NCBI GenBank assembly: GCA_963920635.1
Contig: OY987298.1
Location: 131,077,735-131,141,734, forward strand
From: Pseudeuparius sepicola
Taxonomy: Eukaryota; Arthropoda; Insecta; Coleoptera; Anthribidae
Length of the DNA stretch: 64,000 nt
Direction of reading: 5' to 3'
Made by a program: the position numbers and the translations under genes. How positions within the stretch are numbered: position 1 is the first letter of the stretch; the number at the start of each line of letters is the position of its first letter. This document shows, piece after piece, positions 17,704-30,090 of this stretch. The notes beneath the pieces were generated by a model that was given only the letters and a program-made list of their open reading frames with translations, had not been told where the DNA came from and searched no databases.

Positions 17704-18547
17704 GGAGTACCCTTTGCTATACTACTGGCGAAATATTTCCCATCATAGTTCACAATTTTCAAGTTTTCTAACTCCAGATAGTCAATTAAAGGTAATGCGG
17801 CCGTCTGTAGTAGTCCCAATAATTGCAACCAGATTTTTCTTGTCTCACCTTTAGTAATCCTACAATTCCTATTACGTCGGCATTACGTATACGTGGGTAG
17901 TTCAAAACAAATCGTATTTCGAAAATTTTAAATTATTAAGCAGGTAGCTTCAGTCAGGTCTTTTTTTTAACAGTGTTTATCTACAACTATAAGTTTATTT
18001 TACGTTTGTGAGGAACTTGGGAGAGAAATAAAATTACAAAAATTTTATAAAGAGCACCGAGAAAAACTACATGATTAGACCTAAGTACAAGACCTAATCT
18101 TATTAGTCCATCCCGAAATCTGTGAAAGTTCTTTGGGTAGATACATTCAACAAGGGAAGAAAGTTCAAGTACGTACCTACCTATTATACCTACATATTAT
18201 ACAAATGGTTTGAGGAACCTGGTAACAAGGTGCATTAGCGACAAATTCTCAAATAAGCAAAATCGGCACTGACTTACCACACTTATATTACTTAATAATT
18301 GCAGGAAACCAAATTCAAATACAAAATAAATTTGATTCATTTGGCACTTGCCATATTCTGTGTTTGTTGACAGAACATTGTCAAGTCTAATTTTTAGAAA
18401 TCATGGAAGTAGTAGTTATATTCATAGATTCTCCAATAAAATGCCATACTTGGCATCATTGAGACCATTAGGATGAGGAAAGAAACGGCCTCACTTTGGA
18501 AAGTATAATGCTGGGTCCCCTTATTTTAAAGGGTCCCTGCTTTTTTC

Positions 18548-19248
18548 GCACCAGTAGAGTGCCCTTTCAAAATCTTAATAAGGAGACTTATCCATGATGA
18601 AAAACTGAGGAGATGTGAACTCTAATCCTACTTTGATTTTTTCGTTTCTAAATTTCCAACTAAATATCTACCTAAGTTCCCATTTTGTCTTATTTTGTAT
18701 TAGATATTTTAATTCATGTCCATAATTTTTTGAAATAAATATAATAATTAAAAAAATTAAGGCAACAAATGATTATACTTAGCATAGCATTGGATCTTCC
18801 TATTCCTCAACAAATTAGTGAGATAGTCATTTCCAATATATTTTTCATCAACTACAAAAGTCTTCGCTTTTCCGGATGCACGAATCCAGACAAAACAATC
18901 TAACTTCCGGCTGTTGTGTTTTGAGACACGTTCTGGGAAGCCCATTTTTCTTCGAACCAATTCCAATTTACCAAAATAAATTATGTCTACTCTCAACACT
19001 CTTGTTGCAACACTCGACGATTCCTTTTTATGGAGAGAACGTCACCCGCAACATGGACATAGTTGACGGGCTCTATCAATGTTGGGGCAATTGGTCGAAG
19101 TTTCGCACAGCGGCTGCCAGGCCGGTTTATTAGCAGCCTCGCACTGTGCGGAGTTTCGTGTTTTGATATTGATCGGCGTGAAATCGGTGACAAGCGAACT
19201 CAGGCGAATACATTCTAGACTTTGGTATAACCTTGTTAGCTATAACAA
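18548..19248. other. Unassigned sequence
   Basis: Short open frames on both strands (for example near 18757-19190) have no recognised motif. The part around 18860-19200 is less AT-rich and could be a decayed coding or conserved segment, but I cannot name it. Confidence 0.3.
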
Positions 19249-19250
19249 TA

Positions 19251-20458
19251 CAGGATGTAACTGAACTGATGGTCAAAAATGAAACCACGTATTCTTTTAG
19301 TCAAAATAAGGGCACTTCTTCATATATTTTTTTCTCCTACGGGCCATAGTTTTTTTTATACAGAGCGTAGAAGTTTGGAGAAAAATACACATATTTCTTA
19401 GTATCTCTAGAAGTATACGAGATATTTTCTTCAAACTTGGCGTGTCACATGAGCGGATGAGCTGTCAAACTTAAGCTTAATATGAAGCTTCTGAGGTCCC
19501 CAGTTGCGGAGATACAGGGTTACTAATTAGTAGAAAAATATGAATACCCTGTATAATCGCATTTTTTAAATTTGTTTTGAGAGGTGAATAGAATGGTTAA
19601 CAAAAAGTATCTCTTAGTATTTTTTCATATTCGCAGCCGTTTCTTAATTATTTTTAAAGAACGGCAACGCTGCAATGAACAATGAATAAATCTAGCAATC
19701 TGTGTCAATTAGTGTTTATTTAACAAAATACAAAAGCAAAAACTATAATAAAAGAAACGTATTGCTATTAGAAAATTAAATTATTAAATGTTCGAAATGA
19801 CCGCCGTCTCTTGCAATACACGCAACTATGCGTTTCCGCATGTTTATTATTGCCATTCGCAAGTCCATAGCAAAAGTGCATATCAGTCAATTCTTCAAAT
19901 GAAAACATAATTTTTCAAAATATTGATACTAAGGTGCAAAGTTGGCAGCCAAATTATTCAAATAATGCCAAGTTTAATTGACATCCACAGATTGTTAAAT
20001 TTATTTTTAAAATGACTTTTTTATTGCAGCATTGCCGTTCTTTGAAAATAATTAAAAAACGGCTGAGAATATGAAAAAATACAAAGAGATACTTTTTGTT
20101 AACCATTGAATTTACCAATCAAAACAAATTTAAAAAATGCGATTATACAGGGTATTCATATTTTTCTGAACAAATTAATTTTAATAACACCCTGTATCTC
20201 CGCAACTGGGGACCTCAGAAGCTTCATATCAACCTTAAATTTGACAGCTCATCCGCTCATGTGACACGCCAAGTTTGAAGAAAATATCTCGTATACTTCT
20301 AGAGATACTAAGAAATATGTGTATTTTTCTCTAAATTTCTACGCTCTGTATAAAAAGAACCATGGCCCGTAGGAGAAAAAAATATATGAAGAAGTGCCCT
20401 TATTTTGACTCCAAGAATACGTGGTTTCATTTTTGACCATCAGTTTAGTTACACCCTG
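19251..20458 (-). mobile_element. Mariner-like deletion derivative with TIRs of about 420 bp
   Basis: The ends are CAGGATGTAACTGAACTGAT and its inverse ATCAGTTTAGTTACACCCTG, bounded by TA dinucleotides as in Tc1/mariner insertions. The arms (19251-19675 and 20025-20458) are long and similar. The centre keeps the end of a transposase gene on the minus strand, so this descends from an autonomous element by internal deletion. Confidence 0.85.
19776..19890 (-). pseudogene. Mariner-like transposase C-terminal fragment
   Basis: Reading leftward, the frame gives RMAIINMRKRIVACIARDGG followed by HFEHL and a stop. The same ending (NGNHFEHL) closes the mariner-like transposase at 53392, so both belong to one broad family. 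Only about 35 codons remain. Confidence 0.6.
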
Positions 20459-21348
20459 TATATGTAGGTACCTATACTTTGTAACAAAAAAGTAATTGAA
20501 AGATCTTAACCATGCTGACTTTATTAAAGGATCAAACATACATTGTATTCCAAAAAGTTCGCACCATTCGCACCATTTTGGGGTTACCTTTTGCTTGAAA
20601 TAAGATGAAAAATGACTCACTCAAACTTGGTCATGTGACTTTCGTTATATCTGTTACAAATGACATTTAAAAAATATATCGCCAAAAATGGATTTATTTG
20701 TTAAAAAATCAAAAAGTTTTACTTGAAAAAAGTGGCTTCTTTTTCGATTTTACGTAAGCGTGCCAAATTTGAACGCTCTAATAAAATATTTGGTTTTTTG
20801 CCACTTTTTAATATTTTTTATAAAATTTTAAAACCTTCATCAAAACTATTTTTCTTGAAATCGGCAGTGAAGTGTCCCAAAATCGTCATTAAAAGCTGCA
20901 GAAATCGGCACTGAAGTAGCCCATTATTGTACGTTTTTTTCAATAAGTAGGCCTTGGCTAGATGTAAACATCAAACGTCAGAAGCGGAGCCATTGCCCGT
21001 CAAAAGTGACCAAATATTCAAAATCCGGCCGATAAAGGCCCATTTAACTTTTCGTACACATTGCGAAATTGTTACCTATAGCAGCGCAATCTTTCAGGAT
21101 AAATATTTTAGTAGGTTTGAATATCAATAGATTTGTAATGGAGGCTGCACAACAAGCAGCAGTTTGGTTTTTCTGTTGTCTGGTCATACTTGACCTAGGT
21201 AAAGCGATCGTCAAAGTCAAGCAACGCCGCGCGCAGTTCATTCGTGGACGGGTGAATCACCCGTCCATGAACGGGATCACCCGGGGTGATCCCGTATGAT
21301 TATTTTCTTGCCTAATAAAACATTTTTTCCGATTTAAAAAAAATATAA
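20459..21348. other. Unassigned AT-rich sequence
   Basis: No gene is supported. At 21275-21297 there is a 23-bp near-perfect palindrome, CGGGATCACCCGGGGTGATCCCG. Confidence 0.4.
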
Positions 21349-21470
21349 TATGTACCCCGGGCGTGAAGTCCTTTTTATGACTCACGTGTTTATTTGCCTC
21401 GGCCAGAGGCCTCGGCATCTAAATTCCACGTGAGTCATAAAAAGTTTAACTTCAGTGCCCTGGTACATAA
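21349..21470. repeat. Small palindromic MITE
   Basis: TATGTACCCCGGGCGTGAAG through GACTCACGTG pairs with CACGTGAGTC and CAGTGCCCTGGTACATA, giving arms of about 40 bp around a GC-rich loop (CTCGGCCAGAGGCCTCGG). No coding capacity. Confidence 0.7.
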
Positions 21471-21970
21471 ATAACTATTATATCATTAGGGTGATCATTC
21501 TATGAACTTTTTATTCCTAATTACCGATAAAAGAATTGGTATTTTTCAAAAGAAAAAGGTATTTAACGCTTTAAAATTGCTGCAAAATTGATGTACCGTC
21601 TATCATTTAGGTTATACATTTAGTTAGATTACGTTTCCCACTTCTATATTGATGCCAAAATGATAATAAATTAAAATATCATCAAACTATTTTACGTATC
21701 TAAGCAAAGTTTTTGACTTTTATGGAACAAATAATTATTACCTTTCACATTATAATTAAGCGACATTGATGAGTATTAGGCCATGGAGAAATTGAAGCAA
21801 TTGCTTTTATTTAACAGTTTAATTGAACAGAGAATGTTAACATTCTCCGTTGAATGTATGGGTACAAGACAGAATTGAATTTTTTTAATATGTTGAGAAA
21901 ATATGACATATCGGCAAGTTGCTGAAATTTTTATGTACGACATCCGGAAAAAAATTAACATACCTCGACT

Positions 21971-22195
21971 ATGAGTAGAATTTTAGTAAAATTAAAAAAT
22001 ACAGGTTCAGTTAATAATTTTAAAAAACCTTGCAACCCTTGGAAAAATACGTTCATTCTTCTGCTAATTTGGATTCTTCTTGTTGTATCACTTCTAAGCA
22101 AACATTATGTCAGTAAATTAGAATGGTTGCGATGCGAGGGGATAAGTCCAAAAAACGAAACTTGCATTTTGCGATGTAATTTCTCTGCAATATAA
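21971..22195 (+). CDS. Possible small membrane protein or exon
   Basis: A 74-aa ATG-started frame has a clear hydrophobic segment (TFILLLIWILLVVSLL, about residues 27-42) and three cysteines in the C-terminal third. There is no recognised family, no visible promoter and no homologous neighbour. It could be a real small ORF, an exon, or chance. Confidence 0.2.
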   Translation: MSRILVKLKNTGSVNNFKKPCNPWKNTFILLLIWILLVVSLLSKHYVSKLEWLRCEGISPKNETCILRCNFSAI

Positions 22196-23230
22196 ACTAC
22201 ACTATTAATTTATTAAATAACAGTATCTACCGAACAATGGAATTGTATGTAGTATGCTGGCCATTGTTGGGATTTGCCTCCATATTTAGGACCATTTTTA
22301 TGAATTAATTATTATTATTAAACAATCCTATGCACTTCGAACGAAAACCCGTGCGGGGGGAAAGCTCGACCACCGTGCTAAAGCAAATAAAATTCAATAT
22401 TCATCGTGCCGACGAGGTTATAAATTTCCCCCGATGGAACTCTGAGTTCATTTGATGAATCACATGTGCAGCATTTTCAGTGGCTTAACGGTTGGTATAG
22501 GTACAGGGTACAGAGAATTCAGTGGCGTACACGGATTTTTTTATAGAAGATAAGAATTTCAAAATATAAATATAGCCTGCAAAAGTATCGAAAATGGGAC
22601 ACCCTGTACATACGTAACAAATATTTTTTTATTTTGCACCGCAATAAAAAGGACACCCTGTACATACGTAACAAATATTTTTTTATTTTGCACCGCAATA
22701 AAAAGTGACATGCCCTGAAACCAAAATACCAAAAATGGTAGATATTAGACAAAGTTTGTTTGCAATGAAAAAGTATACATAAATACAAAATCGTGGCGTA
22801 ATATTATTATTTTTTGTTTAACTGACGTCAAAAACTAAAAAAAACGTGCCTATAAGAACTAAAAACTAAGAACTTGCACACTATTTTGCGTAGCGCAACG
22901 AAAAAATGTACTATAATGAAATATACCTATAGACAATTTACTCTCGTCTTATTTTACCTAAGTAATATTTCCAATTCAGGGAGTGACGACATATACAGGG
23001 TAAATGGAATGGAATTTTGAAAATTTGGCAGCATTTGGAATAGCCAAGCTTACCCTTATTTTTAATGCCAAATAAGAAAAAATTATAAAAATAGGAGATT
23101 TTCATTTGGAAAATGACGAACAAATGAATTTCAATTTAATTTTTAATGTTAGTTTTTGATCACCCTGTATTTATTATCAAAATATCAACACAGCCCTTCA
23201 CAAGGAAACCAACCCCAATTAAATAATAAA
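22196..23230. repeat. Non-coding sequence with a 54-bp tandem duplication
   Basis: There is no gene. GACACCCTGTACATACGTAA starts at 22598 and again at 22652, giving two copies of a 54-bp unit, preceded by a TACAGGGTAC-type transposon end near 22502. The segment 22330-22500 is GC-richer and may be conserved non-coding DNA. Confidence 0.6.
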
Positions 23231-23414
23231 GCGTTGACTGACGTATTAATAAGACTTCTCACGGCTATAGTTTCATGTCCTGGAAACTATAGATGGCGCC
23301 TATTGGCAACAATGTATTTTGCATTGTATTTTGTCTCCGGGAAGCGCATGGTGAGCCAAGAGAACTGCCAAACATGACAGCCGTGAGCAGTCTTTATTCA
23401 TACGTCAGTCAACG
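23231..23414. repeat. Short palindromic MITE with CGTTGACTGACGTA ends
   Basis: The left arm CGTTGACTGACGTATTAATA continuing to CTCACGGCTATAG is inverted at GCCGTGAGCAG...ACGTCAGTCAACG. The arms are about 38 bp. A related single arm lies at 55529-55610. Confidence 0.75.
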
Positions 23415-23535
23415 AATAAAGGCTTTCACAATATAGGAGAAATTGACAGTTATGTTTAGGCCTGCAAACGTCACTTCTGATATAAAATTTAAAATATGTC
23501 AAAAAAGGTTAGGCTTAGGTATAGGGCATTATAGT

Positions 23536-24688
23536 CCATGATTTCAACTCTCTTAAGATTATAGAATAAGATGTAAACTGTAGAGAGAATATTTCTTTAC
23601 TTGATGCGAGTAGGTTGCCTCAGATAATATGGGCCCGATCATTGTTATTTAAAGAAGTTGTGGCTAATTTTTAATTTTTTAATAGGTACAACCCGTCCCA
23701 CGAACATATTTACTACTTTTTCGCAAAAATCTTTTGATAAATTCGAAAAGTGCCGTTCTAAAAAACGAAAGAAGGTGGTAAATTTCTTAGTTCGGTCTTG
23801 TACTTTCCTTCAATACCGAAAGTAACCTGGAAAATCCGATATTTAACTAAATTTCCCGACTCCGGATTTTCAAGTTTCGAGAAACGGGACGGCTGTAGAA
23901 TAAGCGAAATTAACGGGAAATTAAGCGAAATTAGCGAAATTAACGGGAAATCCTGAGGAACCGCTCTTAGAAATCGCGTGTTTTTTCTCATTTTTTTTAT
24001 TTTTCGGGGGCACAGGAAGCATCTGCACCTCACCTGAAGACTTGAAGGAAGCTTTAAAAATTACGACCCCGCAGAGCCCCGAGCCAAAATAACTGACAGT
24101 TTTCGGAGTTTGGCTTTTAGGTGACAGGAAATGCCGACCAATCACGTAAAAAAGATGCGTCCCACCTGCGTTGGTCGTTTTTTTCGCCGAAAATCCTTAA
24201 TAACTCGAAAACGGGTAATAATTTACCTGAAAAGGTTTCGTTAGATATGTTGACCCGTTCTCCGGACATCTCGCCGTACCGTCAGATCTCCCGAAAAACT
24301 CGTTTAAAAAAACTTTTTTCCTGTGCATCAAACGGTATATGGCACAGCGGGCCTTCGCACACAACTGGCTGGATGTCCAGACTTGCCCCCGTCTTTCCCG
24401 TCGTATTTAACAGTGGAGGATTTTCGGGGCCCCGAAAATACGCCTATCGGATTTATAAAGGACCAATGGACCCTTTTTTATTGTTGCTCCATGGGCCTTC
24501 TTTCCTAGTTTGTTTTATAATCATATGAGAGTATAGATTTGCCTAAAAATTAACCACAACTTCTTTAAATATCAATGATCGGGCCCATATTAATAATTGA
24601 GGCAACCTATTCGCTTCAAGTAAAGAAATATACCTACTGTCTACATTTTACATCATATTTTATAATCTTATGAGAGTTGAAATCATGC
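23536..24688. mobile_element. Inverted-repeat element of 1.15 kb, superfamily unknown
   Basis: CATGATTTCAACTCTCTTAA at the left is inverted at the right end. The arms are about 140 bp and include GGCAACCTATTCGC-like and GGGCCCATATTA-like blocks. The interior is GC-richer, with an open frame of 135 codons (24121-24528) that shows no known motif. The target duplication is not clear. Confidence 0.65.
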
Positions 24689-25330
24689 GGCCGGCTCTCA
24701 TACTATTATATATGTGAAATGTGTCTAGAATTTTGAGTAGAATCTAAAAATGAAATAATGTATCGGGTGTCCTATTTTGTGTCACTAATAAAAAATGGGA
24801 ATTGATGGAACTTGGTGGACATATTATATTATAGCATCGTACTGAGAACAAAAATAATAATGTCTCAACAAAATCCACATGCTATTCCGGTCAGGATCCG
24901 ACGCTTGATTTTCGTCAGTCGTGCTGATTAGGATCCCTCTCTCCCTATGGAAAAATGGACAGGGACTGATTCGATTGTCCCTTCCGGATTTGAGGCACGT
25001 CCCCGCACACCATCCGTAATAAAGTCAATCCCGCGAAGTAATAACGTGATGCCGCGACCCAGAATATACGTTATTGTTCTCGTTTTCTAATCGGAAATCG
25101 ATTCAGCACGAACGGTGAGATACACAATATGCAAATTCCAATTGCAGAACCTCATTGTTCCATTTATTGTTTGGCAAGAATAATATTTTGTAGGTCGCTA
25201 CTTTGCAGTAGTTAGTAGGTATTCCCTAGTAGAGCATAGAGAGAAATAAATTTTCATTAGATGACATGCCACATGCCAATAGCAACAGAAAATCGGAATT
25301 TTCGTTCTTCTTGTAGCTACCTACATAAGG
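24689..25330. other. Unassigned; one GC-richer stretch
   Basis: No gene. The segment 24860-25120 is richer in CpG and non-repetitive by eye and might be conserved non-coding DNA. Confidence 0.3.
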
Positions 25331-26504
25331 TAATTCAGGGATAGTTTTTAAACGAATCGGAATTAAAAGAACCTTAACTCATATTAAACGCATTTATTGC
25401 TCAAATCAAAGATCAGTTATTCTTCTGCAATATTGTTTAACCTAACTCGATTAAAAACGAAATCTAGAAAAATGAAGAGTTTGGCCATCTCTCCCAAGTC
25501 CTTGGGATATGATGACCATGTAAGTCCGGATTAGATGGCCATGGGATTTTAAGTTCTCTTTGACTTTTTGATATGTCAAGTAAGTAGTCCACACTTTCAA
25601 ACAGTGTTCGCATTTAATCCAACCAACTTTTTGTTTTGTTTGGTGGTAATCCTCAGCGCACACAACACAGAGATTTTCTTCAAAATATATTCAGTTCCAG
25701 ATTTATCACGTTCCAGGCCAATGTCGCCTTCTTCATCCTCATTAGAGGACGATATCAGTACACCTATCTTGCTCTTATTCTTGGAAGGTTTGTTATTTTC
25801 TTTTCCTTTTTTATTTTTAGTTTTTTTCTTTCTTTTCATTTGCTACTTTGAGACAGAAGGCGTTCCCTAGCAGTCGTACACCAGCTTGTGCACACTTGAG
25901 GTCCCCAAATTGATCCCAATGTTGATCCCCCCCCCCGCCCAAGATGATTTTCGCGATAATCGATCTTCGTTGGGCCCATATTGCCCATTTTGCAGTTTCT
26001 GGTTTTTATTCAACATTCTAACGTTTTTCTTGGTATGTTAAATTTAAATGGAGCAGACATATTTCCATTGGCAACGCTATTAGTTGCATCAACCAAGTCT
26101 TCTTCAGACCAGTTTCCACGGCTCTATGCACAGCTTTTCTTGTATATTTATTCGGCGTCTGCAAACATAAATTGTTTTATAAACTCAAAGTAAGGAGAAG
26201 CCCATGTTTGATAATTTTAAGCTATGGCCATCACTCCCGAAAATATGAAGGTCATCTCTCCAGATTCTCCGGGAGAGATGAATTCAAGGTTCAAGGTTTT
26301 GTTTTATTTCCCGTTTGTAGGTTATGATGTATAGGTACCTACCTCACCACATCGCATTAATCGCTTACAGGCAAACGATGGCGGAAAAACAATCAAAAAT
26401 TACAAAATACAATCAAAAACACGAAATACCAGAACAATCGGAGAGTGAAATTACTCAATATGATCATCTCTAGCGTATGGCCATCTATCCCTGAATTACT
26501 GTAT
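25331..26504 (-). mobile_element. Pogo-like element, internally deleted
   Basis: TAATTCAGGGATAG near 25331 is inverted as CTATCCCTGAATTA near 26484. On the minus strand the start of a pogo/Tigger-type transposase is present at about 26125-26030: NWSEEDLVDATNSVANGN then FNIPRKTLE, a psq-type helix-turn-helix. The end is at 25839-25451: a Lys-rich linker and then CAEDYHQTKQKVGWIKCEHC, a PHD-like zinc module. The catalytic middle is missing and frames are broken. Confidence 0.7.
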
Positions 26505-26505
26505 A

Positions 26506-27972
26506 CTGCCCGCCAAAAAGTCTGCACCATATGGGAAAAATTTTTAGTAAATAACTTACGGAAAATTTGTTTGCGGCATCAGGTTTTACTTGCTCTAGAA
26601 CTAAAATTAACATAATCAAATGTTGTGACGTTGTCTTTTTTATATGTCAAATTTGACATTAATGAAAAGAATGTCCGAAAAATGATCTTTTGAAAAAAGT
26701 TATGTTTCTTTCGCAATTTTATACCCCTTTGCAAAATTTCAGGAGCCTACAACGATTTACATATTTTGCCCTTTCTTGGATATTATTGGAAACAATATTT
26801 TAAATTTTCTAGATATTTCTGATCAGATCAGCATGACAGAAATATTTGTATGCTTTTACAACTATTTACTATTGAAAGAAGTTTGTAAATCGAATTTATG
26901 TGTTTATCTGTAAATATGAGATCAGTTTTGCACCAAGCGTGCTTCTTCAACAAACCCTCATTTTTTTTTGCAAAAAAATTAAAAGAAGGATATTTAGACC
27001 GTAAACTAAGTATTGTGCAGTATGTATTCAGTCAATAAGTGTTTTAAATTACATACGATCGACCTTTATGGATTAACAAATACGGAAAAGGGCAACAAAG
27101 GGCAAAATATGAAAATCGTAGTACGAGAAGGCTCTTGAAATTTTGCATAGGGGTATAAAATTGCGAAAGAAACATATTTTTCTTACGACTCTTTTTGAAA
27201 TTCGATTAAAGAAGCCCATTTTTCGGAGATTTTTTTCATTAATGCCAAATTTGACATATAACGTCACAATATTTGATTATGTCAATTTTGGTTCTAAAGC
27301 AAGCAAAACCTGATGCCGCAAACAAATTTTTTATTATACTTCTTTGAAAACACCTTATTTTCATCTGTTTTAGCAATAATGAAAGATGGGGTTTTTCGGG
27401 CTAGCGCACGGAAACAGCGCGTGGAAAAACTTTCCGTGCGCTGAATAAAAATACCAAATATATGGCTTTAAAATTGAAATATACAGCAAAGTAAACTAAA
27501 TTTAAGAAACTCTATATGCTCTCTGATATTTAACATGTACCAATTTTGTATTTTAATTAAATAAAATTAAATATTTTTGACGTTTTATTCACCTTATCTG
27601 AAAATAACTAATTTACAACAAAGCACCTTTGAAATAATTTGAGAGTAACCATGGAAACGCATCTTACATACCAAACACTATATTGTCTGCATTGTTTATT
27701 TTTTGTCAATTAAATTTATTATAATATGCCGATAAAATGTTTTAAGTTTCCGTTTTCAAAGAAGTGTAATGAAAAAATATCGTTCATTACACGTCCAGAA
27801 ATAGATTTTTCCGTGCTTGCATGACTTCCCGTGTTCGGCTGCGCCTCACACGGGAATGTGTCACGCGCGCACGGAAAAATCTTTATTTCCAGACTCGTAA
27901 TGAAATATACTATTCCGTAAATTATTTACTAAAAAATTTTCCCATATGGTGCAGACTTTTTGGCGGACACTG
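26506..27972. mobile_element. TIR element interrupted by another repeat
   Basis: The outer ends (CCGCCAAAAAGTCTGCACCA and inverse TGGTGCAGACTTTTTGGCGG) are flanked by TA. Arms of about 250 bp continue inward to GCAAAATTTC. The right arm is split at about 27340-27912 by the repeat family also found at 29526. No transposase is recognisable. Confidence 0.75.
27344..27912. repeat. Dispersed repeat family R1, copy 1
   Basis: It begins TTTGAAAACACCTTATTTTC, has an inverted pair around GCGCACGGAAACAGCGCGTG near 27410-27440, and ends CAGACTCGTAATGAAATATA. It is matched by copy 2 at 29526-30031 plus 32789-32875. It has no ORF. Confidence 0.8.
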
Positions 27973-29525
27973 TATATTTTTTTAATTTTGGGCAGCTTCT
28001 TCCATGACTACTTAACTAGTAGGTCCTTTTCGCGTAATCGAAATAATATATTTTCTAGTAATAAAAAAGAAATGCAAGTAAACTTTTTGCGGTATACATT
28101 AAATATAGGTATATTTCAAAATTTGCAGCCAACGGGAATAGCTCTCGTTGCCGCGTTGTCTGCGCATTAGTCAACATAGATAGACCAAGCGCAGATATAT
28201 TCTTTACAATAATTCTGGCGTTTTCATTAACATTCAAAATTGTCGGCCCTATATGTTTAAACGTTAAAAACAAATCGATACATTCTCAGTATAAACATGG
28301 CAACTCCGCAATATGCAGTCAATAACTGTTCTAGGGCCGTGACGTCTCGGCGCTAACGAGAGTTTGCATTCCAAAAAAATAATAAAAAAAAAGTTTTCAA
28401 CTATTTTTGTGCACAACCTACCTGCAATCTTGGATGTTTTGTCACAGCCGACAGTTTTACTGGCTTTTTCTTTTCATTTTTTAAATAAATTACTAGTAAT
28501 TAATTGTTTTTTCACTTTAAAAATGTTTGTAAACAGACACAAATTCATAACGCTGAATTGTCATTCACCATGCAGCGCTTGTGTATAAGTATAGTGGCGT
28601 TTGTTTACAATGTGGTGCAATGTGGTACATTTCCCAACTAAAATCGACCATAAAATGATGCCATTTGTTTACAGTCATAGAACATATTTTTAAATTTCAG
28701 TTTGTTATACATATATGTATATGTATATTGTTGTGGCTGCTTTTCTCTCTTATTTTAGATTTTAACGTAGTTATCCATGAAATACTTGTTTCATTAATAT
28801 GAACGAAAAGAAAAATTTGGAGGAATTTTTTTTTAATTTTATTATGGAATGGACAAAAGAACTAAATACCTACCTAACATTGGGAATAAGGTCACTTTAA
28901 GAAACTAAAAATACACATTGCTATAATTATTTATGTTCGAAAAGTCCACCGTTATTATTCAGTCAAAAAAATACAACTTTTAAGACTGACATTGCTGCTC
29001 TTCTCACAGACCACAAACCGTCTGTCAGTTTCAGTAATTGCTTGTAACTCAGCCTCTCTTATTAGGTCACCAATTTTCTCATGTTTTGTTCAGTATATAG
29101 GTACTTTGTTTTTTATTGCAGCCCATAAAAAGAAGTACATGTCATTCTTTTTTCTACCGTGTATCTTACTATTTTTAGAAACTAAAGATTACTGTACTTA
29201 ATGCAATAAAGCAAAGGGTAAACAATATCTATCGCGGCTATTCTATTGTTTGCCTGCTGGATAACTTGACGGACGAATTAAGCAAATAGAGTTTTTATTT
29301 TGATATTTTATGAGTAGGTACCTAGTTGTCTATGTATTATACACTTGTGAATTCATAATTTTGTAAGGAATGTAACGATGAAAAAATCAAATATGGCGGC
29401 CATAAGAAATAATAAAGTTGGTATTTTAACCCAAAATCTAGTAGCCATGGAAAATTTGTGATTCAACTAATGAAAAGAGCATATATCTGAAAACATAAAG
29501 AAACCAAATAGGAAGTTTTTAGTTT
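27973..29525. other. Unassigned AT-rich sequence
   Basis: No gene, RNA or clear repeat is seen. The frames at 28364 and 28992 are short and featureless. Confidence 0.4.
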
Positions 29526-30090
29526 TTTGAAAACACCTTATTTTCATCTGTTTTAGCAATAATGAAAGATGGGGTTTTTCGAGCTAGCGCACGGAAACAG
29601 CGCACGAAAAAACTTTCCGTGCGCGGAATAAAAATACCGAATATATGGCTTTAAAATAGAAATATAGAGCAAAGTAAACTATATTTAAGAAACTTTATAT
29701 GCCCTCTGATATTTAACATATACCTATTTTATATTTTAATTCGTATCTAAGTGTTTCAATATTTAGATACATTTCTGTAATATTTTTGACGTTTTATTCA
29801 CCTTATCTGACAATAACTAATTTACAACAAAGCACCTTTGAAATAATTTGAGAGTAACCATGGAAACGCATCATACGAACCAAACACTATATTGTCTGCA
29901 TTGTTTATTTTTTGTCAATTAAATTTATTATAATATGCCGATAAAATGTTTTAAGTTTCCGTTTTCAAAGAAGTATAATAAAAAATATCGTTCATTACAC
30001 GTCCAGAAATAGATTTTTCTGTGCTTGCATGAATTATGTCACCACCGATCCCGAAGAAGCGCTGACGCTGCACAAGAAGACACCGCCGAA

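Larger units (their letters stand above)
1218..17726 (+). mobile_element. Complete Maverick/Polinton (adintovirus-like) element
   Basis: The element starts AGTAGTATAG and ends CTATACTACT, flanked by the 6-bp direct repeat GGCGAA (1212-1217 and 17727-17732). Terminal AG...CT and 6-bp duplications are typical of Polintons. At 16.5 kb it encodes the full core set: protein-primed PolB, retrovirus-like integrase, adenain-like protease, FtsK/HerA-type ATPase, and double- and single-jelly-roll capsid proteins. Polintons are self-synthesising transposons that can also form virions; animal members with PLA2 and capsid genes have been called adintoviruses. Genes 1916-11620 read rightward and PolB reads leftward. 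Four genes carry single frame breaks. The two TIR gene copies are almost identical, so insertion looks fairly recent. Confidence 0.97.
16385..17726 (-). repeat. Right TIR of the Polinton (1,342 bp)
   Basis: It is the inverted copy of 1218-2479. It is about 80 bp longer because the repeat array has a different copy number and a second copy of the near-terminal block (about 17457-17515) sits inside it. The gene cassette half is almost identical to the left arm; the outer array half has diverged by repeat gain and loss. Confidence 0.95.
1018..18539. mobile_element. hAT-type MITE split by the Polinton
   Basis: The ends are inverted copies beginning CAGGGACTCTTTAAAATAAG, and the flanks carry an 8-bp direct repeat CTTTTTTC (1010-1017 and 18540-18547). 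CAGGG-type ends with an 8-bp target duplication are the mark of the hAT superfamily. The two MITE parts are 1018-1217 and 17733-18539; the rest is the Polinton plus its duplicated 6 bp. No transposase is visible, so it is non-autonomous. A second copy at 61446-61982 lines up across the interruption. The right part also has extra sequence (about 17780-18300) missing from that second copy. Confidence 0.9.

Noticed and set aside
21275..21297. Palindrome as a bacterial-type operator
   Set aside because: The context is insect nuclear DNA; a 23-bp palindrome alone has no supporting gene.
22519..22788. 89-aa minus-strand frame with an internal protein repeat
   Set aside because: The repeat is only the 54-bp DNA duplication read in one frame; no start context or homology.
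25568..25870. Hydrophobic plus-strand frame resembling a membrane protein
   Set aside because: It is the antisense of the Lys-rich linker of the pogo-like transposase.
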